This document shows, one piece after another, positions 7,913-17,672 of a stretch of 53,469 nucleotides of DNA. Source of the stretch: Endobacter medicaginis (GTDB taxonomy: Bacteria > Pseudomonadota > Alphaproteobacteria > Acetobacterales > Acetobacteraceae); contig NZ_JACHXV010000013.1 in assembly GCF_014192375.1 (NCBI RefSeq), positions 1 through 53,469 of the forward strand. The letters are read 5' to 3'. Under the pieces are notes generated by a model, which saw only the letters and a list, made by a program, of their open reading frames with translations, made no database searches and was not told where the DNA came from. The position numbers were made by a program, and so were the translations under genes. The stretch's first letter is position 1. Each line of letters begins with the position of its first letter.

Positions 7913-9691
7913 ATGTCCCGCTGGACCCCGTCTGTCGCCCTTTTCGCGCTGATCGTTCCGGGGGCGCCGGCCTTGGCGGCGGTGGCATCGGGTGCGTCCG
8001 GCCCGGTGCCGGGCGCGGTGGTCGGCAGCGCCAATCCGGTCGTCGCCACCCCGCCGGTCAGCGTCCCCGACGAGGCCCCCTGCGTGGTGACGCTCTACAG
8101 CGGCGCCACCTTCGGCGCCAATGCGGTGGATTTCAGCTACAGCCCGGCCGCCTGCCCGGGGCCATGGGCGAAGGTGGTGTTCAGCACCGACCTCTCGCTC
8201 AATGCCGGACGCCAGTACGACCGCACCCAGACGGTCTGGCTGGGCGGGGTGAACCTGCTGTTCGGCACCACCGCCGAACCCTCCTCCGGGTTCGGTCCGG
8301 CCTGGCATGTCGAACGCGACGTGACCGACTACACCGCGCTGTTCAAGACCGCGCAGCAGGGGCGCGTGCTGATCGCGAACTACCAGAACGCCACCTACAC
8401 CAGCACCATCACCGCCACCGGGCGGCTGCTGTTCTACCCCGCCACCGCGCGCTATCCGGCACCGAAGACCGCCGATATGGTGATCCCGCTCGGCAGCGAC
8501 GCAGTCGGTGCCACCGTCGCGCTCAACTCCGGCAGCGACCGTTATGCAAAGACCCTCACCCTGCCGCGCAACATCGAAGGCGCGCGGCTCGACCTCTACC
8601 AGCAGAGCCAGAACGCCGACGAGTTCTGGTACACCTGCGTGCCCGACGCACAGGCCACCAACATGCAGGAATGCGGCGGCGGCAGCTTCCGCGAGGGCGC
8701 GGTGCGCATCGACGACATGGCGGCGGCGAGCGCGCCGATCTATCCGTGGATCTATACCGGTGGCATCGATCCCTATCTGTGGCGTGTGCTGCCGGGCGTG
8801 CAGACCCTGGCCTTCGAGCCGACGAAGATCGACCTGACCGCATTCGCCGGCCTGCTCGATGACGGCCGTCCGCACACGCTGTCGCTGCAGACGATCGGGG
8901 CGAACAACTATTTCTCTGTCACCGGCGCGCTGCTGCTGACGCTGGATCACGGCGCAAGCGTGCTGGGCGGCTCGGTGCTGGCCGACACGCTGACCTTCCC
9001 GCAGGCGAACGTCTCGACCGCCGAGAACGGCTCGGGCGACAATTACAGTGGCCGGATCGTCACCACCGCCGCGCATGACTGGCGCATCAGCGGCGTCCTG
9101 CGCACCTCGCACGGCATCGTCGCCACCACCACCGCCAGCCATATCGGCTTCACCAACACCGCGGTGACGAATGTGGTGGCCGGCTTCGTCAACCAGAGCA
9201 GCGACCAGACCACCGACTGGCAGCAGACCACCTGGACCGTCGGCCCCGACGGGCTGACCACCACGCAGCGCCTCGAGCACGATCCGCTGCATCTGACGCT
9301 GAGCTACGGCACCGTGTCGGCCGACGGCACCCAGACCCAGGCCACCACCCTGACGCAGGGGCGGCAGACGCAGTCGTTCGGCTGGCACAACCTGCGTCTC
9401 GTCGAGGCGGCGGCGACCTCCGAGAACGTGGCGCCGAGCTCGACCCTCACCTTCCCGCCCAGCGGCCCCTACACCCATAGCGGCGACCATTCGACGGCGA
9501 CCTATGCCCAGGTGGCTCTCGGCGCGAGCCTGCTGCCGAACTGCCTGCGGCGCGACTTCGCCTCCGCCGCCGGCGTGCTGACGGTGGCGGCCCAGACCAC
9601 CAACTGCCTCGCCCTTCTCCAGGCCGCGCCCAGTGTCGCCGCGGCACTCGGCGCCGTCACCACGGGCCACGCCCAGGCTCCGGCGCCGTGA
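7913..9691 (+). CDS. Secreted peptide-N4-(N-acetyl-beta-glucosaminyl)asparagine amidase A-like protein
   Basis: The 592-residue product starts at an ATG preceded by AAGGAA and has a signal peptide (residues 1 to about 22). It resembles the PNGase A family (amidase A, first known from almond and fungi), which cleaves N-linked glycans from glycopeptides. Matching segments are TLYSGATFG, CPGPWAKVVFSTDLS, GRQYDRTQTVWLGGVNLLFG, WHVERDVTDYTALFK, NYQNATYTSTITATGRLLFY and the later TLDHGASVLGG domain. The mature N-terminus is Ala/Pro/Val-rich, suggesting export. It converges with a secreted nucleoside hydrolase, leaving four bases between the stops. The family call is by recognised motifs; enzymatic activity and substrate are inferred. 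Confidence 0.75.
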   Translation: MSRWTPSVALFALIVPGAPALAAVASGASGPVPGAVVGSANPVVATPPVSVPDEAPCVVTLYSGATFGANAVDFSYSPAACPGPWAKVVFSTDLSLNAGRQYDRTQTVWLGGVNLLFGTTAEPSSGFGPAWHVERDVTDYTALFKTAQQGRVLIANYQNATYTSTITATGRLLFYPATARYPAPKTADMVIPLGSDAVGATVALNSGSDRYAKTLTLPRNIEGARLDLYQQSQNADEFWYTCVPDAQATNMQECGGGSFREGAVRIDDMAAASAPIYPWIYTGGIDPYLWRVLPGVQTLAFEPTKIDLTAFAGLLDDGRPHTLSLQTIGANNYFSVTGALLLTLDHGASVLGGSVLADTLTFPQANVSTAENGSGDNYSGRIVTTAAHDWRISGVLRTSHGIVATTTASHIGFTNTAVTNVVAGFVNQSSDQTTDWQQTTWTVGPDGLTTTQRLEHDPLHLTLSYGTVSADGTQTQATTLTQGRQTQSFGWHNLRLVEAAATSENVAPSSTLTFPPSGPYTHSGDHSTATYAQVALGASLLPNCLRRDFASAAGVLTVAAQTTNCLALLQAAPSVAAALGAVTTGHAQAPAP

Positions 9692-9695
9692 TCGC

Positions 9696-10793
9696 TCAGG
9701 GCCTGGACACCAGCCCCACCATCAGCGTCTCCAGCCTGCCGACATCCACCGACAGCACCACCTGCTCGCGCTGCTCGTCGAGATCAGGCTGGTAGCCCGG
9801 CGTCCAGGACAGGATGTCGCCATAGCCGGCGGAGAATGCCGTGTTGGTGTCGATGTAGAGTTCGTGGCTGCCGGTGATCAGCGACGGGTCGAGCCAGACC
9901 GCGGTGGTGATCTCGTCCCACAGCGGGAAATGGCTGGCGGGACCGCGCAGGGCACGCGCGATCGGCGTGTCGGCGGCCGACAGGCGCTTGACCAGCGCGT
10001 CCGACATCTCGGTGGCGGTGGACGGGTCGACCGGCACCATCACGATCCTGCGCCATGGTGCGCGCATGGTGATCGAAGCGGCCTCGGGATCGAAGCGGAT
10101 GTTGAATTCGCGGCGTGGCGAATTGGCGAATTCGCGGGCGAAATCGGCCGATTCGGGCGAGGCCAGCACCCGGCGCGGATTGAGACTGCCGCCCATGTAG
10201 ACCAGTTCCTTCGCAAGCGAGGCGAATTGCGGGTCGAGCTTCTGGGCAAGGGCGAGATTGGTCATCGGCCCGGTCTCGACGATGCTGACCTGGCCGGGAT
10301 AGCGATGCACCATGCGGATCATGAACGCCGCCGCACTCTCGTCGGCGGGGCGGGTGTGCGGGTTGCCCTGCGGCAGGTCGGGCACCACGTCAGGGCCGTG
10401 ATAGGGTGGCAGCTTCTGCTTGGTGGGCTCGACCCACTGCTTCATCCATGCCCCGCGCCAGGTGAGCTTGCCATAGAGCGCCTCCCACCGATCGGTCAGC
10501 TTCTCGGAGTTCAGCAGCGGGTAGGTGGCGCCGGGATAGACCTTCACATCGGTGCGGCCGGCGATCTCGAGGCCGCGCAGCGCCTGCGCGGTGGCCTCCT
10601 TCTGCCAGACATCGCCGCTGACGGTACACTCGCCGAGCACGGTGACGTCCTTCGCCTTGAGCACCATCCACTGCGCCAGCGAAAACCCGTCATCATCGAG
10701 GATCACCAGACGTGCAGGCGGCGTGTCAGCGGCGCGGGCGGCGATCGACGCCCCGGCCAGCAGGGCCATGAGCAGCGGGATGATGGGGCGCAT
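9696..10793 (-). CDS. Exported nucleoside hydrolase-family protein
   Basis: This is a member of the inosine-uridine nucleoside N-ribohydrolase fold. An N-terminal signal peptide (PIIPLLMALLAGASIAARAAD) is followed by the metal-binding LVILDDDGFSL, in place of the usual DTDPGIDD. IVETGPMTNLALAQ and AKELVYMGGSL are also family signatures. GAGG-like sequence (GAGGATC) precedes the ATG at 10793; a TTG two codons upstream would also be in frame. Export suggests periplasmic salvage of purine or pyrimidine nucleosides. The first aspartate cluster reads DDDG, so catalytic competence is not assured. It converges with the amidase-like gene. Confidence 0.8.
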   Translation of the reverse strand: MRPIIPLLMALLAGASIAARAADTPPARLVILDDDGFSLAQWMVLKAKDVTVLGECTVSGDVWQKEATAQALRGLEIAGRTDVKVYPGATYPLLNSEKLTDRWEALYGKLTWRGAWMKQWVEPTKQKLPPYHGPDVVPDLPQGNPHTRPADESAAAFMIRMVHRYPGQVSIVETGPMTNLALAQKLDPQFASLAKELVYMGGSLNPRRVLASPESADFAREFANSPRREFNIRFDPEAASITMRAPWRRIVMVPVDPSTATEMSDALVKRLSAADTPIARALRGPASHFPLWDEITTAVWLDPSLITGSHELYIDTNTAFSAGYGDILSWTPGYQPDLDEQREQVVLSVDVGRLETLMVGLVSRP

Positions 10794-10848
10794 CGGCAAG
10801 ATCCTCGTCAGTGGGAAGCGCCGATCATTTCGAAAACGGTGCGCGAAG

Positions 10849-12078
10849 TCACGTCGCCGGTTCGCGCCTGCGCATCCGCTCCAGCCCGCGCGGCTTGGGC
10901 GCGCCGCCGATGATGTGACCGATCGGGGTCAGGGCCTCGATATGGTCGCAGACGATCTTGAACACCGCCAGCATCGGCACCGAGAGAAACGCCCCCGGAA
11001 TGCCCCACAGCCAGTCCCAGAACATCAGCGACGCCATCACCAGCACCGGATTGAGCGTGAAGCGCCTGGCCAACAACATCGGCGTGATGGTCTCGCCTTC
11101 CAGAAAATGGATGCCGAGATAGATCGCCGGCGGGATCAGCGCATGCAGGACCGAGGGAAACGAGAACAGCCCGACGACGAAATAGATCACGATGCCGGTC
11201 ATCGGCCCCAGGATCGGGATGTAGTTCAGCAGGAACGCCACCACCCCCCACAGCAGCGCGTTCGGCATGCCCAGTGCCCAGCACTGGATCATGTTCGCAC
11301 CTCCCACCAGCAGGTTCATGATGGTGATGGTCAGCAGATACAGCGAGACGTTGTGCTCGACCTCGGAGGCGATCTGCACCGCCCGGCGCTTGTCGGCCCA
11401 GGTCGGCATGATCTCGATGAAGCGCCGCAGCAGGCTGTCGCCCTCGTAGAGCAGGAAGAACAGCATCAGCAGGGTAGTGAAGATCTGCGCGAGGAAGGCA
11501 CGCGTGCCGATCAGCAGCGACGAGCCGATGCCGCCGAGCGACGACATCGGCCCGACGAGTCCGCCATCGCCGTGCTGCGCGGCCTGGTGCGCGCCGCCGC
11601 CGGCGGTTCCCTGCACCATGGCCTGCAGCCGGCCCATCGCATGCTGGGCGGCATCGATCGGGCCGCGCAGGAAGGCAAGCTTCTGCTGCAGCGCCGGCAG
11701 GGTCTGCGGCGCCTTCGAGATCCAGCCCGAGGCTGGCACCGAGATCGCCAGCCCGATCATGCCCACGATGCCGAACAGCAGCAGGATCAGCAGCAGCGCC
11801 GAGATCGGCTTGGGGATGCGCAGCTTCTGGTTGAGCAGCCGCATCGGCGGCATCAGCAGCAGGTTGAGCACCCCCGCCAGAACGAACGGCAGCACGATCG
11901 CGGCGGCGAAATACAGCGTGTAGAACGTGGCCAGGATGGTCAGCAGCAGCAGGCACACGCCGGGCACGGACGGCGATGAGCGCGCCAGCATCTCGCGCGC
12001 ACGCTGAAGTTCCGGCGGCGGGTAATCGTCCGCCGCCCCGCCCTCGCCGTCGGGCACCAGTCCCTGCATGTCGATCAT
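10849..12078 (-). CDS. AI-2E family transporter (PerM/YdiK-like membrane permease)
   Basis: This 409-residue polytopic inner-membrane protein has hydrophobic segments near residues 40-80, 95-118, 205-225, 255-300 and 310-370. Family features include the early FVLAGVLNLLLMPPMRLL, LMLFFLLYEGDSLLRRFIEI, NYIPILGPMTGI and FLEGETITPMLLARRFTLNPV. PerM/AI-2E proteins have been linked to export of AI-2 or to sodium/proton exchange; the substrate cannot be told here. A periplasmic or cytoplasmic loop around residues 140-175 is Gly/Ala/His-rich. The gene lies 81 bases downstream of chvG on the same strand, so cotranscription with chvIG is possible. Confidence 0.85.
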   Translation of the reverse strand: MIDMQGLVPDGEGGAADDYPPPELQRAREMLARSSPSVPGVCLLLLTILATFYTLYFAAAIVLPFVLAGVLNLLLMPPMRLLNQKLRIPKPISALLLILLLFGIVGMIGLAISVPASGWISKAPQTLPALQQKLAFLRGPIDAAQHAMGRLQAMVQGTAGGGAHQAAQHGDGGLVGPMSSLGGIGSSLLIGTRAFLAQIFTTLLMLFFLLYEGDSLLRRFIEIMPTWADKRRAVQIASEVEHNVSLYLLTITIMNLLVGGANMIQCWALGMPNALLWGVVAFLLNYIPILGPMTGIVIYFVVGLFSFPSVLHALIPPAIYLGIHFLEGETITPMLLARRFTLNPVLVMASLMFWDWLWGIPGAFLSVPMLAVFKIVCDHIEALTPIGHIIGGAPKPRGLERMRRREPAT

Positions 12079-12159
12079 CCGGCCCGTCTGCCCATCCCCG
12101 TTGCCGTTCCGAACGCACCGACGACGATCTCGTTCTGCTGCCGCTTCAAAGGCGCGGCG

Positions 12160-13941
12160 TCAGAACGCCCTGGGCAGGGTGACGACGAATTTCGCCCCCA
12201 AAATCGCGCCGGAGGCGTCGGTGCGGTTCTGCGCGGCAAGGTTGCCGCGCAGGTTGGTGACGATCTGCCGGCTGATCGACAGGCCGAGGCCGGAATGCTG
12301 GCCGAAGCGCTCGGCGGCCGGGCGCTCCGTATAGAAGCGGTCGAAAATGCTTTCCAGTTTCGCCGGCGGGATGCCAGGCCCCTCGTCCTCGATCGCGATC
12401 GACACGAAGCCGCGCCCGGCTTCGGCGACGCGCAGCCAGATGCGCCCCGCCGGTGGCGAGAAGCTCTCCGCATTGCCGATCAGATTGCGCAGCACCTGCA
12501 CCAGGCGGTCCTCCACCGCCCAGACGGCGAGCGGCTGTCCCTCACGGCCAGGCCTGGTGTCGCTCTCGGCCTCGACCACCAGCAGCGGGCCATCCGCCTC
12601 ACGCGTCGCCTCGTTCATCTCCGCCATCACCGACAGGATCGGCGCCACCGCGACCCGCTCGGGGCGTGTGCGCGACAGCTCGGCATCGACCCGCGAGGCG
12701 TCCGAGATGTCGGTGATCAGCCGGTCGAGCCGGCGCACGTCATGGCCGATGATCGTCAGCAGGCGCTTCTGCTGCTCGACATCGCCGATCCTGAGCGCGG
12801 TCTCGATGGCGCTGCGGATCGAGCTGAGCGGATTCTTGATCTCGTGCGCGACATCGGCGGCAAAGCGCTCGATCGCATCCATCCGCGTCCACAGCGCCTG
12901 CGCGCTCTCGTCGAGCGTGGAGGCCAGCAGGCCGATCTCATCGCGCCGCGCCCGCAGCCGGGTCGGCACCGAGAACGTGCGCCCGGCATTGTCGCGCATC
13001 ACCCGCGCGGCCCGCGCGAGCGACAGGATCGGCCGCGCGATGGTCAGCGACAGGTACCACGACAGCAGCACGGTGAGTGCGAGCGCGATCAGCGTCAGGC
13101 CGAAGATCGAGGCCCGCACCTCGAACAGGGTGCGATCGACGCCCGAGGCCTCGCGGGTGAGCTGCACGATGCCGATCGTATGGCCCTCATGCACCACCGG
13201 CTCGACCACCTGCACCAGCAGCCGCCCGTCCACCGTGCGCCAGATATTGGGGGGCGCCTCGTTGCTGCCCGGCTCCTCCGGCAGCACCACCCGCTCACGC
13301 ACCGCCGGCTGGCAGTCGGCCGCGCTGTCGACGCTGACCTCGGGCACGGTGAGCTGCGGATGCGCGCGGATCACCAGCACATGCTCGGCGGTGCGTTCGC
13401 TGCCCCGCTCACCCCGCTCGCCATTGCGCTCGGTCGGCCGGGCGGCGGCCTCGGCGATGCCCAGCCAGCCCCCCAGCCAGTCGGCGAAACCCTGCCGCCG
13501 CGCCCGTCCGGGCGGCGGGCAGAGCCCGTGCTCGCTGCCCGCGCTGCCGGCGATGGCCTGCCCGTCCGGGGCATAGAGCCGCGCGACGGCACTCGGCGAG
13601 GGCTCGGTCAGGCGGCGCAGCAGCAGCCGCGCGACGTCGGGAGCGAGCTGGACGCTGTCACCCTCGGCCGCGGCCCTGCCCCCCACGGCACGGGCGGCCT
13701 GTTTCGGCGCCGGCAGCGTCGTCACCGCGCTCTGACCGAGCGCGCCGGCATAGATCCGCGCCTGCTCGCGCAGCGCGCCCACCTCGCCCTGCAACAGCCC
13801 GGTGTGGAACTGGTTGAGATACAGCACCGTCACCGCCAGCAGCACCAGCGGCAGCGCATTGACCAGCAGGATGTTGCGCATCATCGGCGACAGCCAGCGC
13901 CGCGTCAGACCCGCTTCCGCCTCGCCCGTCAGGGTCGGCAT
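12160..13941 (-). CDS. chvG: Sensor histidine kinase ChvG (ExoS-type)
   Basis: This is the membrane sensor of the ChvG-ChvI two-component system, which in alphaproteobacteria responds to acidity and envelope stress. The order is a first transmembrane helix (LLVNALPLVLLAVTVLYL), a periplasmic sensor domain (about residues 45-270), a second helix (IFGLTLIALALTVLLSW) and a HAMP linker. HisKA follows, with phospho-acceptor His366 in FAADVAHEIKNPLSSIRS. The ATPase domain has the N-box LIGNAESFSP, G1 EDEGPGIP and G2 GLGLSIS. Its 593 residues match the family. It follows chvI by 12 bases. The periplasmic part has an unusual Gly-Glu-Arg repeat near residues 165-180. Confidence 0.93.
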   Translation of the reverse strand: MPTLTGEAEAGLTRRWLSPMMRNILLVNALPLVLLAVTVLYLNQFHTGLLQGEVGALREQARIYAGALGQSAVTTLPAPKQAARAVGGRAAAEGDSVQLAPDVARLLLRRLTEPSPSAVARLYAPDGQAIAGSAGSEHGLCPPPGRARRQGFADWLGGWLGIAEAAARPTERNGERGERGSERTAEHVLVIRAHPQLTVPEVSVDSAADCQPAVRERVVLPEEPGSNEAPPNIWRTVDGRLLVQVVEPVVHEGHTIGIVQLTREASGVDRTLFEVRASIFGLTLIALALTVLLSWYLSLTIARPILSLARAARVMRDNAGRTFSVPTRLRARRDEIGLLASTLDESAQALWTRMDAIERFAADVAHEIKNPLSSIRSAIETALRIGDVEQQKRLLTIIGHDVRRLDRLITDISDASRVDAELSRTRPERVAVAPILSVMAEMNEATREADGPLLVVEAESDTRPGREGQPLAVWAVEDRLVQVLRNLIGNAESFSPPAGRIWLRVAEAGRGFVSIAIEDEGPGIPPAKLESIFDRFYTERPAAERFGQHSGLGLSISRQIVTNLRGNLAAQNRTDASGAILGAKFVVTLPRAF

Positions 13942-13953
13942 GGTCGTATCCGC

Positions 13954-14655
13954 TCAGTTCTCCTTGTAGCGGTAGCCGATGCCGTAGAGCGTCTCGATCT
14001 GGTTGAAATCGTCATCGACCTGGCGGAATTTCTTGCGCACGCGCTTGATGTGGCTGTCGATGGTGCGGTCGTCGACATAGATGTTCTCGCCATAGGCGGC
14101 GTCGATGAGCTGGTCGCGCGACTTCACCATGCCCGGCCGCGTCGCCAGCGCCTTGACCAGCAGGAATTCCGTCACCGTGAGCTGGATGTCGGCACCCTTC
14201 CACAGGCATTGGTGGCGGGTCTCGTCGAGCGAGAGGTCGCCGCGCACCAGCACCGCAGGCCCCGCCGCCCCCGCCGCCTCGGCGCGGCTGACCTCGTTGC
14301 GGCGCAGCAGCGCGCGGATGCGCTCGAGCAGCAGGCGCTGGCTGAACGGCTTGATGATGTAGTCGTCCGCGCCCAGCCGCAGCCCCATGAGCTGGTCCAC
14401 CTCCTCGTTCTTCGAGGTCAGGAAGATAACCGGCATCTGGCTGCGGGTGCGCAGCCGCTGCAGCAGTTCCATGCCATCCATGCGCGGCATCTTGATATCC
14501 AGCACCGCCAGGTCGGCCGGCTTGGCACTCAGCGACGCGAGCGCGCTCTCGCCGTCGGTGTAGGTGCGGACCGCGAACCCTTCCGCTTCCAGCGTCATCT
14601 GCACCGAGGTGAGGATGTTGCGGTCGTCGTCGACCAGGGCGATCGTGTGTTTCAT
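13954..14655 (-). CDS. chvI: Response regulator ChvI (OmpR/PhoB family)
   Basis: This 233-residue response regulator is partner of ChvG. The receiver domain has DDD (residues 9-11), phospho-acceptor Asp53 in [13 protein letters not shown] and Lys in [10 protein letters not shown]. The C-terminal winged helix carries [22 protein letters not shown] and [14 protein letters not shown], ending GIGYRYKEN. The start is the ATG at 14655; the long open frame upstream of it (to about 15200) is antisense to grpE and has no family similarity. It is first in the leftward chvI-chvG unit and shares a 139-base intergenic region with the divergent grpE gene. Confidence 0.95.
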   Translation of the reverse strand: MKHTIALVDDDRNILTSVQMTLEAEGFAVRTYTDGESALASLSAKPADLAVLDIKMPRMDGMELLQRLRTRSQMPVIFLTSKNEEVDQLMGLRLGADDYIIKPFSQRLLLERIRALLRRNEVSRAEAAGAAGPAVLVRGDLSLDETRHQCLWKGADIQLTVTEFLLVKALATRPGMVKSRDQLIDAAYGENIYVDDRTIDSHIKRVRKKFRQVDDDFNQIETLYGIGYRYKEN

Positions 14656-14794
14656 CACACCCCATACTGACCCAAAATGCCGGCAAGGCAATCTCGTCGG
14701 CAATCCCCGGGACCGATGCCGCGTTGTGCGGCGCATATCTTGTCGACCGTTCAGCGCTTGTTCATCTTCCCGTGCTTTCCTAACTGGACCAGTC

Positions 14795-15418
14795 ATGAGC
14801 AACGAAGACAGCACCCACAGCCCCGATGGCGGGCACGACACCGCACCGGGCCCCGACGCCCTGATGTCGGCGGCCTCGGCGCGCATCGCCGAGCTGGAGG
14901 CCGAGAACAAGGACCTCCACGACCGCTGGGTTCGCGCCGAGGCGGAGACCCAGAACGTGCGCGCCCGCGGCAAGCGCGAAACCGACGACGCGCGGCAGTA
15001 TGCGGTGCAGAAATTCGCCCGCGACATCGTCGAGGTGGCGGAGAACCTGCGCCGCGGCCTCGCCAGCCTGCCCAAGGAGGTCGAGGAGAACCCCGTCGTC
15101 GCCAAGCTGCGCGAGGGGTTCGAGGGGGTGGAGAAGAATTTCCTCTCCATCCTCGAGCGCAACGGCATCACCGGCACCGATCCGACGGGCGCGGCGTTCG
15201 ACGCCAACCTGCATCAGGCGATGGCCGAGCAGCCCAGCACCGAACACCCGCCGGGCTCGGTGATGCAGGCCTGGTCGTCAGCCTGGACGCTGAACGGGCG
15301 GCTGCTGAAGCCGGCGATGGTGGTGGTGGCCAAGGCGCCGCCCGCCGCCGCTCCTTCGCCTGCCGCACCGTCGGCCGACACCCCGGTGCATCCGGCCGGA
15401 TTCGACCGCTCCGCCTGA
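14795..15418 (+). CDS. grpE: Nucleotide exchange factor GrpE
   Basis: This is the co-chaperone that releases ADP from DnaK. The 207-residue protein has an acidic N-terminus, a long coiled coil ([28 protein letters not shown]) and the beta domain [20 protein letters not shown], closing with [17 protein letters not shown]. The C-terminal Pro/Ala tail is a lineage addition. It precedes dnaK by 182 bases on the same strand, forming a heat-shock chaperone locus with dnaJ. No CIRCE element or convincing sigma-32 promoter was found upstream by eye. Confidence 0.95.
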   Translation: MSNEDSTHSPDGGHDTAPGPDALMSAASARIAELEAENKDLHDRWVRAEAETQNVRARGKRETDDARQYAVQKFARDIVEVAENLRRGLASLPKEVEENPVVAKLREGFEGVEKNFLSILERNGITGTDPTGAAFDANLHQAMAEQPSTEHPPGSVMQAWSSAWTLNGRLLKPAMVVVAKAPPAAAPSPAAPSADTPVHPAGFDRSA

Positions 15419-15600
15419 TCGGCACCTTGTCGACCGGCATGGGTCTGAATACATGATGGGCCTGTCGTGGGCTCATCGGCCGTGCGGTTCCCCTGTCGGG
15501 GCCAGCGGCCAAAGCCACGGCGCCGTGGGAGGTCCCACGGCTCTGACCAAGGGTCGCTCTCGGTGCTTCGGGCCGTGACGACCGCTGAAAGGAGGAGTTC

Positions 15601-17520
15601 ATGAGCAAGGTCATCGGTATCGACCTGGGCACGACCAATTCGTGCATTTCCATCCGCGAGGGTGACGAGAACCGCGTCGTCGAGAACAGCGAGGGCGCGC
15701 GCACCACCCCGTCGATGGTCGCCTTCACCGAGAGCGGCGAGCGCCTCGTCGGCCAGGCCGCCAAGCGCCAGGCCGTCACCAACCCGGCCAACACCTTCTT
15801 CGCCGTCAAGCGCCTGATCGGGCGCCGCTTCGACGATCCCACCGTGGAAAAGGACCGCAAGCTGGTCCCTTACGAGATCGTGCGCGGCGACAACGGCGAC
15901 GCCTGGGTCGAGGCGCGCGGGCAGAAATACTCGCCCAGCCAGATCAGCGCCTACATCCTCGGCAAGATGAAGGAGACCGCCGAGTCCTATCTCGGCGAGA
16001 AGGTCACCCAGGCGGTCATCACCGTCCCGGCCTACTTCAACGACGCCCAGCGCCAGGCCACCAAGGATGCCGGCCGCATCGCCGGCCTCGAGGTGCTGCG
16101 CATCATCAACGAGCCGACGGCGGCCGCGCTGGCCTACGGCATGGAGCGTCGCGACGGCGGCCTGGTCGCGGTCTATGACCTCGGCGGCGGCACGTTCGAC
16201 ATCTCGGTGCTCGAGATCAGCGACGGCGTGATCGAGGTGAAGTCGACCAACGGCGACACCTTCCTCGGCGGCGAGGATTTCGACGCCCGCGTCATCGGCT
16301 GGCTGGCCGACGAGTTCAAGCGCGAGCAGGGCATCGACCTGCGCGCCGACAAGCTCGCCCTCCAGCGCCTCAAGGAGGCCGCCGAGAAGGCCAAGATCGA
16401 GCTCTCCTCGTCGAAGGAGACCGAGATCAACCTGCCGTTCATCACCGCGGACGCGACGGGTCCGAAGCACCTGGTGCTCAAGCTGACGCGTGCGAAGCTC
16501 GATGCGCTGGTCGATGACCTGATCCAGCGTACGCTGGGTCCGGTGCGCGCCGCGCTGAAGGATGCCGGCGTGAGCGCGTCCGAGATCCAGGAGGTGATCC
16601 TCGTCGGCGGCCAGACCCGCATGCCGAAGGTCATCGAGACGGTGAAGGAGTTCTTCGGCCGTGAGCCGGCCCGCAACGTCAACCCCGACGAGGTGGTGGC
16701 GATCGGCGCGGCGATCCAGGGCGCGGTGCTCAAGGGCGACGTCAAGGACGTGCTGCTGCTCGACGTGACCCCGCTGTCGCTGGGCATCGAGACGCTGGGC
16801 GGCGTGTTCACCCGGTTGATCGACCGCAACACCACCATCCCGACCAAGAAGAGCCAGACCTTCTCGACGGCGGACGACAACCAGTCCGCGGTCACCATCA
16901 AGGTGTTCCAGGGCGAGCGCGAGATGGCGGCCGACAACAAGCTGCTGGGCAATTTCGACCTCGCCGGCATCCCGCCGGCGCCGCGCGGCGTGCCGCAGAT
17001 CGAGGTGACGTTCGACATCGACGCCAACGGCATCGTGTCGGTCTCGGCCAAGGACAAGGCGACCGGCAAGGAGCAGCAGATCCGCATCCAGGCCTCCGGC
17101 GGCCTGTCAGACGCCGATATCGAGCGCATGGTCAAGGACGCCGAGGCGAATGCCGAGGCCGACAAGAAGAAGCGCGCCACCATCGAGGCCCGCAACCAGA
17201 CCGAGGCCCTGGTCCATCAGGTCGAGAAGAACCTCGCCGAGCACGGCGACAAGATCTCGGCCCAGGACCGCGGCGAGGCGGAAGCGGCGATCGCCGCCGC
17301 CCGCACGGCCATCGAGGGCAGCGACTCCGCCGCCATCGAGGCTGCCCAGACGCGGCTCAGCCAGGCAGCGATGAAGCTCGGCGAGGCGATGTACAAGGCC
17401 CAGGGTCCGGAAGCGGGCGCGGAGGCCGGCGGTGCCGGTACGACGCATGGCGCGACCGGTCCGGGCGGCGAGAAGGTCGTCGATGCCGATTTCGAGGACA
17501 TCGACGACAAGAAGGCCTGA
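15601..17520 (+). CDS. dnaK: Molecular chaperone DnaK (Hsp70)
   Basis: This ATP-driven protein-folding chaperone of 639 residues has the usual length. It starts [17 protein letters not shown] behind a strong ribosome-binding site (AAGGAGGAG, six bases before the ATG). Signatures are [40 protein letters not shown] and the substrate-binding [17 protein letters not shown]. The C-terminus carries the [11 protein letters not shown] acidic tail. Its 182-base leader from grpE contains inverted repeats around GTGGGAGGTCCCAC (15524-15537) that may be a structured RNA leader; their function is unknown. Confidence 0.98.
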   Translation: MSKVIGIDLGTTNSCISIREGDENRVVENSEGARTTPSMVAFTESGERLVGQAAKRQAVTNPANTFFAVKRLIGRRFDDPTVEKDRKLVPYEIVRGDNGDAWVEARGQKYSPSQISAYILGKMKETAESYLGEKVTQAVITVPAYFNDAQRQATKDAGRIAGLEVLRIINEPTAAALAYGMERRDGGLVAVYDLGGGTFDISVLEISDGVIEVKSTNGDTFLGGEDFDARVIGWLADEFKREQGIDLRADKLALQRLKEAAEKAKIELSSSKETEINLPFITADATGPKHLVLKLTRAKLDALVDDLIQRTLGPVRAALKDAGVSASEIQEVILVGGQTRMPKVIETVKEFFGREPARNVNPDEVVAIGAAIQGAVLKGDVKDVLLLDVTPLSLGIETLGGVFTRLIDRNTTIPTKKSQTFSTADDNQSAVTIKVFQGEREMAADNKLLGNFDLAGIPPAPRGVPQIEVTFDIDANGIVSVSAKDKATGKEQQIRIQASGGLSDADIERMVKDAEANAEADKKKRATIEARNQTEALVHQVEKNLAEHGDKISAQDRGEAEAAIAAARTAIEGSDSAAIEAAQTRLSQAAMKLGEAMYKAQGPEAGAEAGGAGTTHGATGPGGEKVVDADFEDIDDKKA

Positions 17521-17541
17521 TCACGGCCCCGGCCTGACGCG

Positions 17542-17575
17542 CGGGCCGTCCGGGGGGATCTCCCCGGGCGGCCCG
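17542..17575 (+). terminator. Strong hairpin between dnaK and dnaJ
   Basis: A 14-base-pair stem (CGGGCCGTCCGGGG paired with CCCCGGGCGGCCCG, one G-U pair) with a six-base loop begins 22 bases after the dnaK stop. No T-run follows (next bases are TCCCGCG). It is therefore better read as a processing or stabilising hairpin, or a weak attenuator that lowers dnaJ relative to dnaK expression, than as a full rho-independent terminator. Confidence 0.6.
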
Positions 17576-17672
17576 TCCCGCGTCTCGCCTGCCTGAGGTT
17601 CCGGGTTCGACCATCTCCCGGTTTGTCCAGCGTCAGAACGGATCGCCCGCGCCCGGCGGTCTTTCGGGAAAC

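Noticed and set aside
12295-14670. Very long plus-strand open frame opposite chvG/chvI (similarly 2182-4386 opposite purH/ptsI, and 17217-19142 opposite dnaK/dnaJ)
   Set aside because: These are GC-rich antisense shadows, with Arg/His/Gln-rich translations and no domain likeness.
15419-15600. CIRCE or sigma-32 heat-shock control element before dnaK
   Set aside because: Inverted repeats are present but do not match the CIRCE consensus, and no clear sigma-32 promoter was found.
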